This document shows positions 24,388 to 33,450 of a DNA stretch of 37,609 nucleotides, piece by piece (the stretch's first letter is position 1; each line of letters opens with the position of its first letter). Where the stretch lies: assembly GCA_958418815.1 (NCBI GenBank), contig CATZGB010000029.1:1-37609 (forward strand), given 5' to 3'. Position numbers and translations under genes: made by a program. A model generated the notes under the pieces. The model searched no databases and was not told the DNA's origin. It saw only the letters and a program-made list of their open reading frames with translations. The stretch comes from an uncultured Bacteroidales bacterium (GTDB lineage Bacteria > Bacteroidota > Bacteroidia > Bacteroidales > Muribaculaceae).

Positions 24388-26136
24388 ATGAAACGATTCA
24401 TATACAAATCCCTCGCCTGCGCCGCCATCGCCATCCCCTCTGTGATGGCCACAGGCTGCAACGACTTCCTCGACGAGCAGAAACCCCAGGGGGTGCTTGA
24501 CGAAAGCCAGGTGCTCAACCCGGCCTATGTCGACAACCTCGTCATATCGGCCTATGCCATCTGGATCTCGGCCGAAGACATCAACTCCTCATTCTCGATG
24601 TGGAACTACGATGTCAGGTCTGACGACGCCTACAAAGGGGGCAACGGCACCGAGGACGGCGATGTCTTCCACGCCCTTGAGGTCTCGCAGGGCATAATGA
24701 CCACCAACTGGAACATCTCAGACATGTGGCAGCGCCTTTACAACGCCATATCCCGCGCCAACTCCGCCATACAGGTGCTGTCGGGGATGGATGCCGCCGA
24801 CTACCCGCAGCGCGACTCCCGCATCGCCGAGATGCGCTTCCTGCGCGCCCACGGCCATTTCCTGCTCAAACGTCTCTACAAGAACATACCTTTCGCCATC
24901 GACGCGTCGCTCACCCCCGAGCAGTACAACCAGCTTGACAACACCCTCTACTCCAACGACGAGGGGTGGCAGCGCATCATCGAGGATTTCAGATATGCCT
25001 TCGAGACCCTCCCGGCCATACAGCCCGACAAGGGCCGCCCCACCCGCGCCGCTGCCGCCGCATACCTGGCCAAGACCTATCTCTACAAGGCTTACCGCCA
25101 GGATGACCCGCAGAGCCACCGCGTCACCTCCATCGACCGCGACGACCTGCTCAAGGTCATCGAATACACCGACCCGGCCATAATGGGAGCCTCGGGCATC
25201 GCCCTCGAAAGCGACTTCCACAACAATTTCCGTCCGGAACCTCAGTTTGAGAACGGCTCCGAGTCGATCTGGGCCATGCAGTATTCGATGAACGACGGCA
25301 CCAACAAGGGCAACTGCAACTGGGCCTACGGCCTGATTGTCCCCAACATCCCGGGAGTGACCGACGGCGGATGCGACTTCTACAAACCGTCGCAGAACCT
25401 GGTCAATGCCTTCCGCACCGATGCTGACGGACATCCGTTCATCGACACATTCAACCAGGATGACTATGACATGGCAGCCGACTACGCCGACCCGCGCCTG
25501 TTCCTGACCGTCGGCATGCCCGGCACACCCTACATGTTCAATGACAATTACATCATGGACCGCTCGGCCATCTGGAGCCGCAGCAACGGCCTCTATGGTT
25601 ATTACGTCACCCTCAAGCACAATGTCGACCCCGACGGGGAATACCTGATAAAGAGCGGCCTTTGGTGGGGCTCGCCGATGAACCGCATCGTGCTGCGCTA
25701 CGCCGACATTATGCTGATGCGCGCCGAGGCCCTCGTGCAGCTCAACCAAGGCATACCCGAGGCAATCCAGATTGTCAACGACCTGCGCGCCCGCGCCGCC
25801 CAGTCTACCGCCTCGATCGCCGACTACACCCGCCTCTACGGTGTGAGGATGGCATGCCGCCCCTACACCGGCTCCTACTCCTCCGACGAGGCCCTGAAAA
25901 TCGTCAAGCATGAACGGCGCGTGGAGCTGGCCATGGAGAGCGACCGCTTCTTCGACCTCGTCAGATGGGGAGAGGCCGCCCAGGTGATAAACCGCTATTA
26001 CGCCGAAGAGGCCGACAACTGCGCCATATACTCCTCGGCTTCATTCACCGCCGACAAAAACGAGTACCTCCCCATCCCCTACGCCCAGGTGGCGGCATCC
26101 AACGGCCACTACAAGCAGAACATCGGTAACTGGTAA
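24388..26136 (+). CDS. susD: SusD/RagB-family surface lipoprotein
   Basis: The 582-residue lipoprotein has a signal peptide with lipobox ATGC (Cys24). The following CNDFLDEQKPQG is the usual SusD N-terminus. TPR-like helices (residues about 90-260, including EMRFLRAHGHFLLKRLYKN) and the RagB/SusD C-terminal region (VKHERRVELAMESDRFFDLVRWGEA) are present. It caps the SusC pore on the cell surface and binds the oligosaccharide. It lies 28 bp behind susC. The ligand-binding aromatic residues cannot be picked without a structure, so fructan specificity is inferred from the neighbourhood. Confidence 0.95.
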   Translation: MKRFIYKSLACAAIAIPSVMATGCNDFLDEQKPQGVLDESQVLNPAYVDNLVISAYAIWISAEDINSSFSMWNYDVRSDDAYKGGNGTEDGDVFHALEVSQGIMTTNWNISDMWQRLYNAISRANSAIQVLSGMDAADYPQRDSRIAEMRFLRAHGHFLLKRLYKNIPFAIDASLTPEQYNQLDNTLYSNDEGWQRIIEDFRYAFETLPAIQPDKGRPTRAAAAAYLAKTYLYKAYRQDDPQSHRVTSIDRDDLLKVIEYTDPAIMGASGIALESDFHNNFRPEPQFENGSESIWAMQYSMNDGTNKGNCNWAYGLIVPNIPGVTDGGCDFYKPSQNLVNAFRTDADGHPFIDTFNQDDYDMAADYADPRLFLTVGMPGTPYMFNDNYIMDRSAIWSRSNGLYGYYVTLKHNVDPDGEYLIKSGLWWGSPMNRIVLRYADIMLMRAEALVQLNQGIPEAIQIVNDLRARAAQSTASIADYTRLYGVRMACRPYTGSYSSDEALKIVKHERRVELAMESDRFFDLVRWGEAAQVINRYYAEEADNCAIYSSASFTADKNEYLPIPYAQVAASNGHYKQNIGNW

Positions 26137-26148
26137 TCCTATCCCGCA

Positions 26149-27519
26149 ATGAAAACACTGACAAAGACAATATACACAATCGTGGCCGCCTTGCTGGCCA
26201 TGGCCTGCGCCACCTCTTGCGGCGACAACACCTCCGGGATGATGCTCGACGGAGACACCCGGGTGGAATCGATGACCATCAGCGGACACCCCGCCGAAAT
26301 CGACCATGTAGCCGGGACTATCAAGGTCTCGCTCCCGACCGACACTGACCTCGGCGCACTCTCGGTGGACGACATCACCCTCTCCCCCGGGGCCACATGC
26401 GACCTCAGCCGGGGCTCGCGGTTCAACGGCAACATACCCCAGCCCGTCAAGGTGGTCAACGGCGATGTGTCACAGACCTACACCCTCTTCGCGTCACACG
26501 ACAATGTCGAGATATTCACCTTCACGCTCAACGCGCGGTATTCCGGGGCCATCGACAACGAGGCGCGCACCATCCTGGTCTTCGTGCCTGTAGATGCCGA
26601 TGTCACCGCCATGCAGGTGTCACTGACCGCCACCGAGGGCGCGCAGGTGACCCCGGCCTCAGGCTCGCTCATCGACTTCTCATCGCCTGTGGAATTCACC
26701 GCCTCGTACCGCACGGCCACGGTTGTCTACACCGTCACTGTGATCCAGGACGAGATGTCGCAGGCCCCCAAGGCTTTCGTCGGCAACGCGTCTTCAATCG
26801 ACGGCCTCGGCCCTGAGGCACAGGCAGCCGCACGATGGATGATGGAGAATGTCCCCAACTCGCATTATGTGGCCCTGCAGTCGGTGCTTGACGGCAGCGC
26901 GATACTGGATGACTACGCCATGGTATGGGCACATCTCGATTTCACCGACTGGCCCGGCGTGATGTGGGACACCCGCGACACATTCAACTCTTACTGGCTG
27001 CGCGGCGGCGCGATATTGGCCACCCGCGATGGCGCCAGGTATATCAACGATGTGTGGCGCATCGCCCGCAACCAGCAGTCGCCCAACAATATGTTCGGCG
27101 GGGAGAACTATGAGACCCTGCAGAATGACCTCGGCATAAGCATCGCCGGAAACGAGGGGCATCCGCTCTTTGACGGCATCGAGACCGACGGCGGCCGCAT
27201 TCTGCTCGCGGCCAAGGGTATGCAGTATTCCAACCGCACCCTCCAGTGGCTCGTCGACCGCGACGGCTATTCATCAATGGCCGACTGGGAGGAGGCCACC
27301 GGAGCCAAGGCCCTGGCATCTAACGACGCGGGAGATTCCAACTGCGTCACCATCGCCGAGTTTGAGCCTTACGAGGCCCTGAAAGGCTCCATGTCGGGAC
27401 GCGTCATCACCATCGGCTCACCCGCCTACGAGTGGCACAATCCCAACGGTATGGCCAACCCCTACAAAGACAACATGGAGAAACTCACCAAAAACGCCAT
27501 CAATCACCTCTGTCAATAA
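26149..27519 (+). CDS. Surface glycan-binding lipoprotein, SusE-position, DUF4960-type
   Basis: The 456-residue lipoprotein has lipobox ATSC (Cys24). Two Ig-like beta-sandwich domains follow at about residues 38-115 and 118-205, with the pattern seen in SusE-type surface glycan-binding proteins (MTISGHPAEID..., YTVTVIQDE). Residues about 215-456 form a larger alpha/beta domain resembling DUF4960, with FVGNASSIDGLGPEAQAAARW, YAMVWAHLDF and a ThuA-like ILAAKGMQYSN stretch. In the levan locus of B. thetaiotaomicron the protein in this position, BT1761, binds fructan. It starts 12 bp after susD. The DUF4960 call is from memory of the family, so it is less sure than the lipoprotein role. Confidence 0.78.
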   Translation: MKTLTKTIYTIVAALLAMACATSCGDNTSGMMLDGDTRVESMTISGHPAEIDHVAGTIKVSLPTDTDLGALSVDDITLSPGATCDLSRGSRFNGNIPQPVKVVNGDVSQTYTLFASHDNVEIFTFTLNARYSGAIDNEARTILVFVPVDADVTAMQVSLTATEGAQVTPASGSLIDFSSPVEFTASYRTATVVYTVTVIQDEMSQAPKAFVGNASSIDGLGPEAQAAARWMMENVPNSHYVALQSVLDGSAILDDYAMVWAHLDFTDWPGVMWDTRDTFNSYWLRGGAILATRDGARYINDVWRIARNQQSPNNMFGGENYETLQNDLGISIAGNEGHPLFDGIETDGGRILLAAKGMQYSNRTLQWLVDRDGYSSMADWEEATGAKALASNDAGDSNCVTIAEFEPYEALKGSMSGRVITIGSPAYEWHNPNGMANPYKDNMEKLTKNAINHLCQ

Positions 27520-27528
27520 CAACCGTCC

Positions 27529-29064
27529 ATGAAAACCAGACATACACATTCAGCGGTCATTGCCGCCGCCATGACCATGATATCCCTGTCGGCCTGCGGC
27601 GAAAGCGAACCACTGCTCACCCAGCGCGACTGGAACGCTGACAACCTCTACTTCGCCTCATCCGACATGCAGAAGCAGGATATATTCTACAAACCCCAGG
27701 TAGGATGCGTGGGCGACCCGATGCCATTCTTCGACCCCGTGGCCCGCGACTTCAAGATACTGTATCTGCAAGACTACCGCCCCAACGGGGAGACATACCA
27801 CCCCATCTGGGCCGTCTCGACCTCCGACGCGGTGTCATACACTTCGATGGGCGAACTCATCCCAACAGGGTCGGTCAATGAGCTTGACGCTGCCATCGGC
27901 ACAGGCTCCACCATCTACGACAACGGGGTCTACTACACCTTCTACACCGGCCATGCCTCTAACACGGCCCATACAGGCGGTATCCTCGAGGGTGTGATGC
28001 TCGCCACATCCACCGACTTCCGCAACTGGACCAAAGACCGCAGCCTGCTCATCACCGGCGCGGACGGGTATGACACCCGCGATTTCCGCGACCCGTTTGT
28101 GTTCAAGGGTGACGACGGCCTGTTCCACATGCTCGTGTCGACCCGCAGCAACGGGAAAGGGGTCATCGCCGAATATGTGTCAGGCAACCTGCGCGACTGG
28201 AGCGACAACGGTGTGTTCATGACCATGATGTGGGACCGTTTCTATGAGTGCCCCGACCTGTTCAAGATGGGGGAATGGTGGTATCTGGTCTATTCAGAGC
28301 AGCATGACGCCATCCGCCGTGTGCAGTACTTCAAGGGACGCACCATCGAGGAGCTGAAAGCATGCACCGCCAACGACGCAGGCATATGGCCCGACGACCA
28401 TGAGGGATTCCTCGACTCCCGCGGTCTCTATGCCGGCAAAACCGCCTCTGACGGCACCGACCGTTACATCTGGGGCTGGTGTGGCACCCGCGCCGGGTCA
28501 AACAACCTCTCCTCCCTCGACTGGGCAGGCAACCTGGTGGCCCACAAGCTCGTGCAGCACCCCGACGGCACCCTGACCCTGGCCGAGGCCCCATCGATGC
28601 CTTCCGCATTCGGCCCGGCCAACACATTGGCTGACTTCAGTCTGTCTGGCGAAGACCACAAGCTGATGCCCAGGCTTGGCTACACCAACCGTGTAACCAT
28701 GACCGTGACCCTCGACAATCCCGAAGAGCGTTTCGGCATATCATTAAGCCGCGGATCTGACTCAGACAGCTACTACACGCTGGTGGTCAACCCCGAGGGC
28801 AACGGACGCCGCAAAATCAACCTTGAGAACGAGGGCCCGGGCGGTGAAGGCTTCATCGGCAACGCCGACGGCTATCTCTTCGCCCAACCCGCCGACGGGG
28901 TATATCATGTCACACTGGTCAACGACAACTCTGTCGTCACCCTCTACATCAATGACAACGCCGCCTTCACAACCCGCCTCTACGGCATCGCCCGCAACTG
29001 CTGGTCGGTCAACTCTTACGGTGCAGCCCTGACCGTAAGCGACATCACCGTAAGTTCCCGCTGA
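27529..29064 (+). CDS. GH32-family fructan hydrolase, surface lipoprotein
   Basis: The 511-residue lipoprotein (LSAC lipobox, Cys23) has the three GH32 active-site motifs: nucleophile Asp63 in VGDPMPFF in place of the classic WMNDPNG, transition-state stabiliser Asp188 in FRDPFVF, and acid/base Glu240 in YECPDLF. A five-bladed propeller spans about residues 40-350 and a beta-sandwich follows at about 360-511. GH32 enzymes hydrolyse beta-fructosides (sucrose, inulin, levan). As an outer-surface enzyme in an operon with SusCD it corresponds to the endo-acting levanase BT1760, which trims polymer for import. Endo- or exo-action and levan versus inulin preference are inferred. It starts 9 bp after the previous gene. 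Confidence 0.88.
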   Translation: MKTRHTHSAVIAAAMTMISLSACGESEPLLTQRDWNADNLYFASSDMQKQDIFYKPQVGCVGDPMPFFDPVARDFKILYLQDYRPNGETYHPIWAVSTSDAVSYTSMGELIPTGSVNELDAAIGTGSTIYDNGVYYTFYTGHASNTAHTGGILEGVMLATSTDFRNWTKDRSLLITGADGYDTRDFRDPFVFKGDDGLFHMLVSTRSNGKGVIAEYVSGNLRDWSDNGVFMTMMWDRFYECPDLFKMGEWWYLVYSEQHDAIRRVQYFKGRTIEELKACTANDAGIWPDDHEGFLDSRGLYAGKTASDGTDRYIWGWCGTRAGSNNLSSLDWAGNLVAHKLVQHPDGTLTLAEAPSMPSAFGPANTLADFSLSGEDHKLMPRLGYTNRVTMTVTLDNPEERFGISLSRGSDSDSYYTLVVNPEGNGRRKINLENEGPGGEGFIGNADGYLFAQPADGVYHVTLVNDNSVVTLYINDNAAFTTRLYGIARNCWSVNSYGAALTVSDITVSSR

Positions 29065-29129
29065 TCTCGGCGACAACTATCTGACAACGCATCCAACCAA
29101 ACACATCTCCCTAACTTAAAACATTATTT

Positions 29130-30044
29130 ATGAAAGCCTTAGCAATTGCGACTGCCGTCGCAACGGTGACTCTCGTGCCTGCGTATGCGCAAGAGACGCT
29201 CAAGACCCTCTACAATGGCGACCCCGTCAGTGTGACCTGGGACAACACAATGTCAATCCCCGCCTCAGACTTCGCGAGCGATGTCAATGTGGGCGACTAC
29301 ATCCATATCACTTTCGAATCCACCTCCGATGTCATCGAGCTTAAAGCCGACGGCACATGGCTGCCCGGCACTCGCTTCACCTACCTTGGCGACGACACCC
29401 CCGACCTAAAGGTATACATCACAGCCGGCATGCTTGACACTCTGCGCTCCTTCGGCCTTGAACTTTGCGGCGCATCTTTCTCCGTGAAAGAGGTAAGCAT
29501 ATGCAACGACGGTTTCTCAATGCCCGAGGGCGCAATCTGGGGCGGATATTTCTGGGTTGACAACTGGAACACCCTCGAACTGTTCAAGACCGCTTTCGAC
29601 AACTATGACGGAGAGCGCTATCTTGACATATACCTGTCGGATGACAATGGCGACAACACCGGATATTTCATGAAGGTGCTTACCGCATGGGACAATCCCG
29701 ACGCCATATTGGCCGACAACGGTCAGATCGAGCACAAGGCCCGCATGGCAACGGTCGACCTCAACGGAATAGACGTAAAAGAAGCACTTGCCGATGTCAA
29801 CACCCTCATGATACAGTCAAATCCCGAGGGGGGCACTCCCTACAATATCACGGCCGTGGCACTGCGCTCTGGAAACAGCGCCTCATCAGTCACCGCTTCC
29901 CTCACAGATGACACTGACTCACCAGTGACGGTCTACAATCTCCAGGGCATCGCCGTCAAGACCGCAACCGGCCCCGCAGACTATCTTTCCGACCTGCCCG
30001 CAGGCATATACATCGTCAACGGCAAGAAAATCGCGGTCAGCTGA
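29130..30044 (+). CDS. Unknown secreted two-module beta-rich protein at the end of the fructan locus
   Basis: The 304-residue protein is not recognised. It has a signal peptide (residues 1-21, cleaved after AYA) and no lipobox. Two beta-sandwich-like modules follow, about residues 23-130 and 133-245; both begin with a short Trp-containing stretch and both close with an AVALR/KEVSI-type strand, as in carbohydrate-binding modules. The last 45 residues form a sorting-type domain (VTVYNLQGIAV...LPAGIYIVNGKKI), similar to the end of the giant protein at 4716-9881. Only a poor -7 match (TAACTTAA) lies in the 65-bp gap, and the transcript ends at the terminator after it, so it is probably the last gene of the susC operon. 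A fructan-binding role is plausible but unproven. Confidence 0.8.
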   Translation: MKALAIATAVATVTLVPAYAQETLKTLYNGDPVSVTWDNTMSIPASDFASDVNVGDYIHITFESTSDVIELKADGTWLPGTRFTYLGDDTPDLKVYITAGMLDTLRSFGLELCGASFSVKEVSICNDGFSMPEGAIWGGYFWVDNWNTLELFKTAFDNYDGERYLDIYLSDDNGDNTGYFMKVLTAWDNPDAILADNGQIEHKARMATVDLNGIDVKEALADVNTLMIQSNPEGGTPYNITAVALRSGNSASSVTASLTDDTDSPVTVYNLQGIAVKTATGPADYLSDLPAGIYIVNGKKIAVS

Positions 30045-30090
30045 TTCGACAGACCTACTCTCACGGGGATATCAACGATTTGACAAACAA

Positions 30091-30123
30091 GGCGGCGCAT
30101 TTGGTTACGGTGCGCCGCCTTTG
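30091..30123 (+). terminator. Intrinsic terminator of the fructan operon
   Basis: GGCGGCGCA at 30091-30099 pairs perfectly with TGCGCCGCC at 30111-30119 around an 11-nt loop and is followed by TTTGTTGT. It is 46 bp after the last stop codon and marks the end of the PUL. Confidence 0.88.
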
Positions 30124-30241
30124 TTGTCACATCACACCCATTTCGATGCAGGCCCACTCCCGCTTCCCCCCTTACGGTCGACAATGGCCAGGAAATGTGA
30201 AAAAATTTCCTTAAAAGATGCTGAATGTGAAAAATTGTTGC

Positions 30242-30249
30242 TATATTTG
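30242..30249 (+). promoter_or_regulatory. Promoter -7 element of the DUF349 gene
   Basis: TATATTTG matches the -7 consensus in an A/T-rich stretch. Transcription would start near 30256, giving a leader of about 175 nt before the ATG at 30432. The leader has no gene and one clear hairpin at its start. Confidence 0.6.
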
Positions 30250-30255
30250 ACGCGC

Positions 30256-30280
30256 GTTTTCCCGCCACAGACGGGAAAAC
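30256..30280 (+). promoter_or_regulatory. 5'-end hairpin in the DUF349 leader
   Basis: GTTTTCCCG at 30256-30264 pairs perfectly with CGGGAAAAC at 30272-30280 around a 7-nt loop. It falls exactly at the predicted 5' end of the transcript. A 5' hairpin like this can protect an mRNA from decay or take part in control; neither is shown. Confidence 0.5.
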
Positions 30281-30431
30281 CGCCCTTTGCAAGTGTGTTA
30301 TAAGGGTCGCCCGTCAGCCGTCAGGCATGCAGACCGGAATCGCGCGGAACTGTCCGCGACACCGGCCCGTCTGCCCAGTCGGCCTCAACGCGGGCTGCCC
30401 CGTGCCCCTCATTTCTAATCATCTATTTTTT

Positions 30432-32423
30432 ATGGAAACGCGTGATCTTAACCCCGAGGCCGCAAAGCCCGAGGTTGCCACCACCCCCGCCACCCCGGCG
30501 GAGTCCCTTGAATCTCAATCCATCGCCGACGCCGGCATCAACCTCGCAGAGGCTGAAGCCGCAGCCGCCGGCAAAGCCCAACTCAACGAAGAAGCCGCCG
30601 AGGCCCAAATGGCCGACAAGGCATTCCAGGCAGCACAGGCTGTCACAGCCGTGGAGGCCGAAGAGGCCGAAACCGCCGTGGACGCGTCTGCCGACGAAGC
30701 CCAGGCCCGCCAGACCGAAGATGAAATCAAGACAAAAGAGGACATCATGGCCCGCCTGACAAAGATGGCCGCTGATGAGACCGTGGAAATCTCCCGCGAG
30801 GAAATCTCCCACCTCAAACAGCGTTTCTACGCCATCCGCAAGGCTGAGCAGGAAGCCGAGCTGGCAGCCCATCTCGCCGATGGGAAAGACGCGGAGAGTT
30901 TCCTTCCGGCCCTCGACCCCGCCGAAGAGGAGTTCAAGTCACTGATGAACACTGTCCGCGAGCGCAAGGCCGCCCAGGCCGCCGCGGAAGAGGAGGAGCG
31001 CAACAACAACCTCACCCGCAAACTCGCCCTCATCGAGGAGCTAAACACCATATCGGCCGACACCGACAATGTCAACCGCGCTTTCCCGCGCGTCAAGGAG
31101 ATACAGGCCGAGTTCAAGGAAATCGGCGAAGTGCCTGCCACAGAAGCCACAGAGCTGTGGAAGAATTACCAGGGAGCCGTGGAGCAGTTCTACGACCAGC
31201 TGAAAGTCAACAAAGACCTCCGCGACTATGACTTCCGCAAGAACCTCGAGCTGAAGACCCTCCTCTGCGAGGAGGCCGAGAAGCTCAACGAGGAGGAGGA
31301 CATCGTCCTGGCATTCAAGCGGCTGCAGAACCTCCACGACGAATGGCGCCAGACAGGCCCCGTGGCCAAGGAGGTGCGCGAGGAAATCTGGGCCCGCTTC
31401 AAGGATGCATCCACCCTCGTCAACAAGAAATACCAGGGATTCTTCGAGGAGCGCAAAGCCCGCGAGCTTGAGAACGAGAAGGCCAAGACCGAGATATGCG
31501 AACGCGTGGAAGCCCTCGACTTCTCCGCGCTCAAGACTTACGCCGCCTGGGACGAGATGACCAAGCAGATTCTCGCCGCGCAGGAGGACTGGAAGAAACT
31601 CGGCTTCGCGTCGCGCAAGACCAACAACCAGCTTTTCTCACGCTTCCGTTCGGTATGCGACAAGTTCTTCACCCTCAAGGCCGAACACTACCGCGAGATG
31701 AAAGAGGAACTGGCCGCCAACCTCGCCAAGAAGACCGCCCTCTGCGAGAAAGCAGAGGCCCTCAAGGACTCCACCGACTGGAAGAAGACCGCCGACGAGC
31801 TGGTACGCCTCCAGAAGGAATGGAAGACCATCGGCACAGTGCCCAAAAAGCACTCCGACAGCATCTGGCACCGCTTCCAGACCGCCTGCGACGCATTCTT
31901 CGAGAGCCGCAAGGCCAACCTCAACGAGAGCCGTGCCGCCGAGCAGGTCAACCTCAAGGCCAAACGCGAGATCATCGCCGCGCTCAAGGAGATACCCCTC
32001 GACTCAAACCGCGCTGAGACCATGCCGAAGGTCAAGGAGCTGCAGGCCAAGTGGCAGACCATAGGCCATGTGCCGATGCGCGAGAAAGACAAGCTCTACG
32101 ACGAGTACCGCGCCGCCTGCGACGCGCTCTACAACCGTCTCGGCCGCGACCGCGGAGGCCGCTCACGCTTCGAGGATGTCATCAACGAGATGGGAGCCGA
32201 CCAGCAGAAGCTCTACCGCGAACGCGAGCGCATCCTGCGCGCCTTCGAAATCAAGCGCAACGAGCTGAAGACCTATGAGAACAACCTCGGCTTCCTCTCA
32301 TCCAAGAGCAAATCGGGAGACTCGATGGTCCGCGAGATGGAACGTCGCATCCAGCGCATCAAGGATGACCTTGCCTCCATCGAGGAGAAGATAAAGCTCA
32401 TCGACTCTAAACTCGCCAAGTAA
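30432..32423 (+). CDS. DUF349-repeat helical protein
   Basis: The protein (663 aa from the chosen start) is almost all alpha-helical and strongly charged. An Ala/Glu-rich, low-complexity N-terminal region (residues 1-110) is followed by about five DUF349 repeats of some 70 residues. Each has a W-x-x-x-G-x-V/A-P turn and a following W/F-x-x-F helix: EIGEVPATEATELWKNY, QTGPVAKEVREEIWARF, KLGFASRKTNNQLFSRF, TIGTVPKKHSDSIWHRF and TIGHVPMREKDKLYDEY. The C-terminus is a coiled coil. Homologues are widespread in Bacteroidetes; no firm function is known to me, and similar repeats occur in proteins proposed to touch RNA or the cell envelope. The ATG at 30432 is chosen, as the upstream in-frame region is unlike the family. 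Confidence 0.82.
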   Translation: METRDLNPEAAKPEVATTPATPAESLESQSIADAGINLAEAEAAAAGKAQLNEEAAEAQMADKAFQAAQAVTAVEAEEAETAVDASADEAQARQTEDEIKTKEDIMARLTKMAADETVEISREEISHLKQRFYAIRKAEQEAELAAHLADGKDAESFLPALDPAEEEFKSLMNTVRERKAAQAAAEEEERNNNLTRKLALIEELNTISADTDNVNRAFPRVKEIQAEFKEIGEVPATEATELWKNYQGAVEQFYDQLKVNKDLRDYDFRKNLELKTLLCEEAEKLNEEEDIVLAFKRLQNLHDEWRQTGPVAKEVREEIWARFKDASTLVNKKYQGFFEERKARELENEKAKTEICERVEALDFSALKTYAAWDEMTKQILAAQEDWKKLGFASRKTNNQLFSRFRSVCDKFFTLKAEHYREMKEELAANLAKKTALCEKAEALKDSTDWKKTADELVRLQKEWKTIGTVPKKHSDSIWHRFQTACDAFFESRKANLNESRAAEQVNLKAKREIIAALKEIPLDSNRAETMPKVKELQAKWQTIGHVPMREKDKLYDEYRAACDALYNRLGRDRGGRSRFEDVINEMGADQQKLYRERERILRAFEIKRNELKTYENNLGFLSSKSKSGDSMVREMERRIQRIKDDLASIEEKIKLIDSKLAK

Positions 32424-32469
32424 ACAACGCCCGGGCCTCACACAAGCCCCGCGCCTCCACCACCTGTCA

Positions 32470-32511
32470 CGACTCGCAGCGACGGCCCGCACGCGCCGCC
32501 GCCGCGAGTCG
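32470..32511. other. Isolated hairpin in the gap before the DUF177 gene
   Basis: CGACTCGC at 32470-32477 pairs with GCGAGTCG at 32504-32511 across a 26-nt G/C-rich loop. No T tract follows, so its role as a terminator of the DUF349 gene is doubtful. Apart from this hairpin and the promoter at 32616, the 298-bp gap (32424-32721) holds nothing I can name. Confidence 0.4.
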
Positions 32512-32615
32512 GCTGATAATGACCCGCCTGACAGCATCAGCCACAGGCAACCACACTCCCATACCTGGCATGAAAAAAATCAGGGCCAAATATTGGGAAA
32601 AACAAAGAAAATCGC

Positions 32616-32623
32616 TACCTTTG
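32616..32623 (+). promoter_or_regulatory. Promoter -7 element of the DUF177-rpmF operon
   Basis: TACCTTTG matches the -7 consensus, and TTG at 32593-32595 about 20 bp upstream fits a partial -33. The leader runs about 90 nt and is G/C-rich with potential stem pairs before the GTG at 32722. Confidence 0.65.
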
Positions 32624-32721
32624 CACAGTTTTTCCGGGCTGTTCAGCTTGCGGGCGTAGGCGCCTGCCGGTTGGCAACGTTTGGAAACGCTTGATATTCA
32701 CCGCATAAACACCCTTTCAAA

Positions 32722-33315
32722 GTGGGAAAGTTCAGCGAATTTAAACTCCCCTTGAAGATGCTTCCCGAAGGAACCCACGAGTTCCACTACGACCTCGGGA
32801 AGGAATTCTTCAAAAACATGGACAGCACCGACATCCGCGACGCCAACGTGGCCGTGGATCTGACGGTCACATACCGCAACGGGGTGTATGACCTGGCTTT
32901 CGCATGCGACGGGACTGTCACAGTGGCCTGCGACCGATGCCTCGACGACCTCGAGCTGCCCATCGAGACCGCCTACCATGTGACGGTGAAATATGGCGAC
33001 TCCTACAAGGAGGACTCAGACGAGTTCATCGAGATTCCCGAAAGCGACAACTACCTCAACGTCGCCTACATGATTTTCGACACCGTCTCGCTCGCCATCC
33101 CCATCAAGCATGTCCATCCGCTGGGAAAATGCAACCGCGCGATGAGCTCGCTGCTCAAGAAGCACCGCACCCACGTCGCCGACGACCCGGATGCGGATCT
33201 CGAGGATGAGCTGATCGACGAGATGGAGGCCGGTGACACCCAGGAGGACACCTCCTCCCAGGCCCCGACCGACCCCCGCTGGGACGCTCTCAAAAACCTC
33301 GGCTCAGGAGAATAG
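32722..33315 (+). CDS. DUF177 (YceD-like) protein upstream of rpmF
   Basis: The 197-residue cytosolic protein is of the DUF177/YceD family. The N-terminal FSEFKLPLKMLPEGTHEF and the CDGTVTVACDRCLDDLELPI stretch (a conserved Cys cluster around residues 69-77) and the DTVSLAIPIKHVHPLGKC segment are characteristic. In bacteria this gene almost always precedes rpmF, as here, and it has been linked to 23S rRNA maturation or accumulation. The GTG at 32722 matches the usual VGKF-type start. The C-terminal tail is acidic and low-complexity. rpmF follows after 135 bp. Confidence 0.85.
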   Translation: MGKFSEFKLPLKMLPEGTHEFHYDLGKEFFKNMDSTDIRDANVAVDLTVTYRNGVYDLAFACDGTVTVACDRCLDDLELPIETAYHVTVKYGDSYKEDSDEFIEIPESDNYLNVAYMIFDTVSLAIPIKHVHPLGKCNRAMSSLLKKHRTHVADDPDADLEDELIDEMEAGDTQEDTSSQAPTDPRWDALKNLGSGE

Positions 33316-33450
33316 GCCATTCCCCTCTGTCCGCGGACAAACAGACACAAGGCCCGGCCGCCGGTCTTCTCCCGCCACCTGAAAGGCCGACTCCGGCACC
33401 GCGCCACGAGTCATATAAAACGCAAGAAAAAAACAAAACGATAAAAGAAA

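Noticed and set aside
24718..25911. Long minus-strand ORF (397 codons) opposite susD
   Set aside because: Valine/glycine-rich shadow of the susD codons with no recognisable domain.
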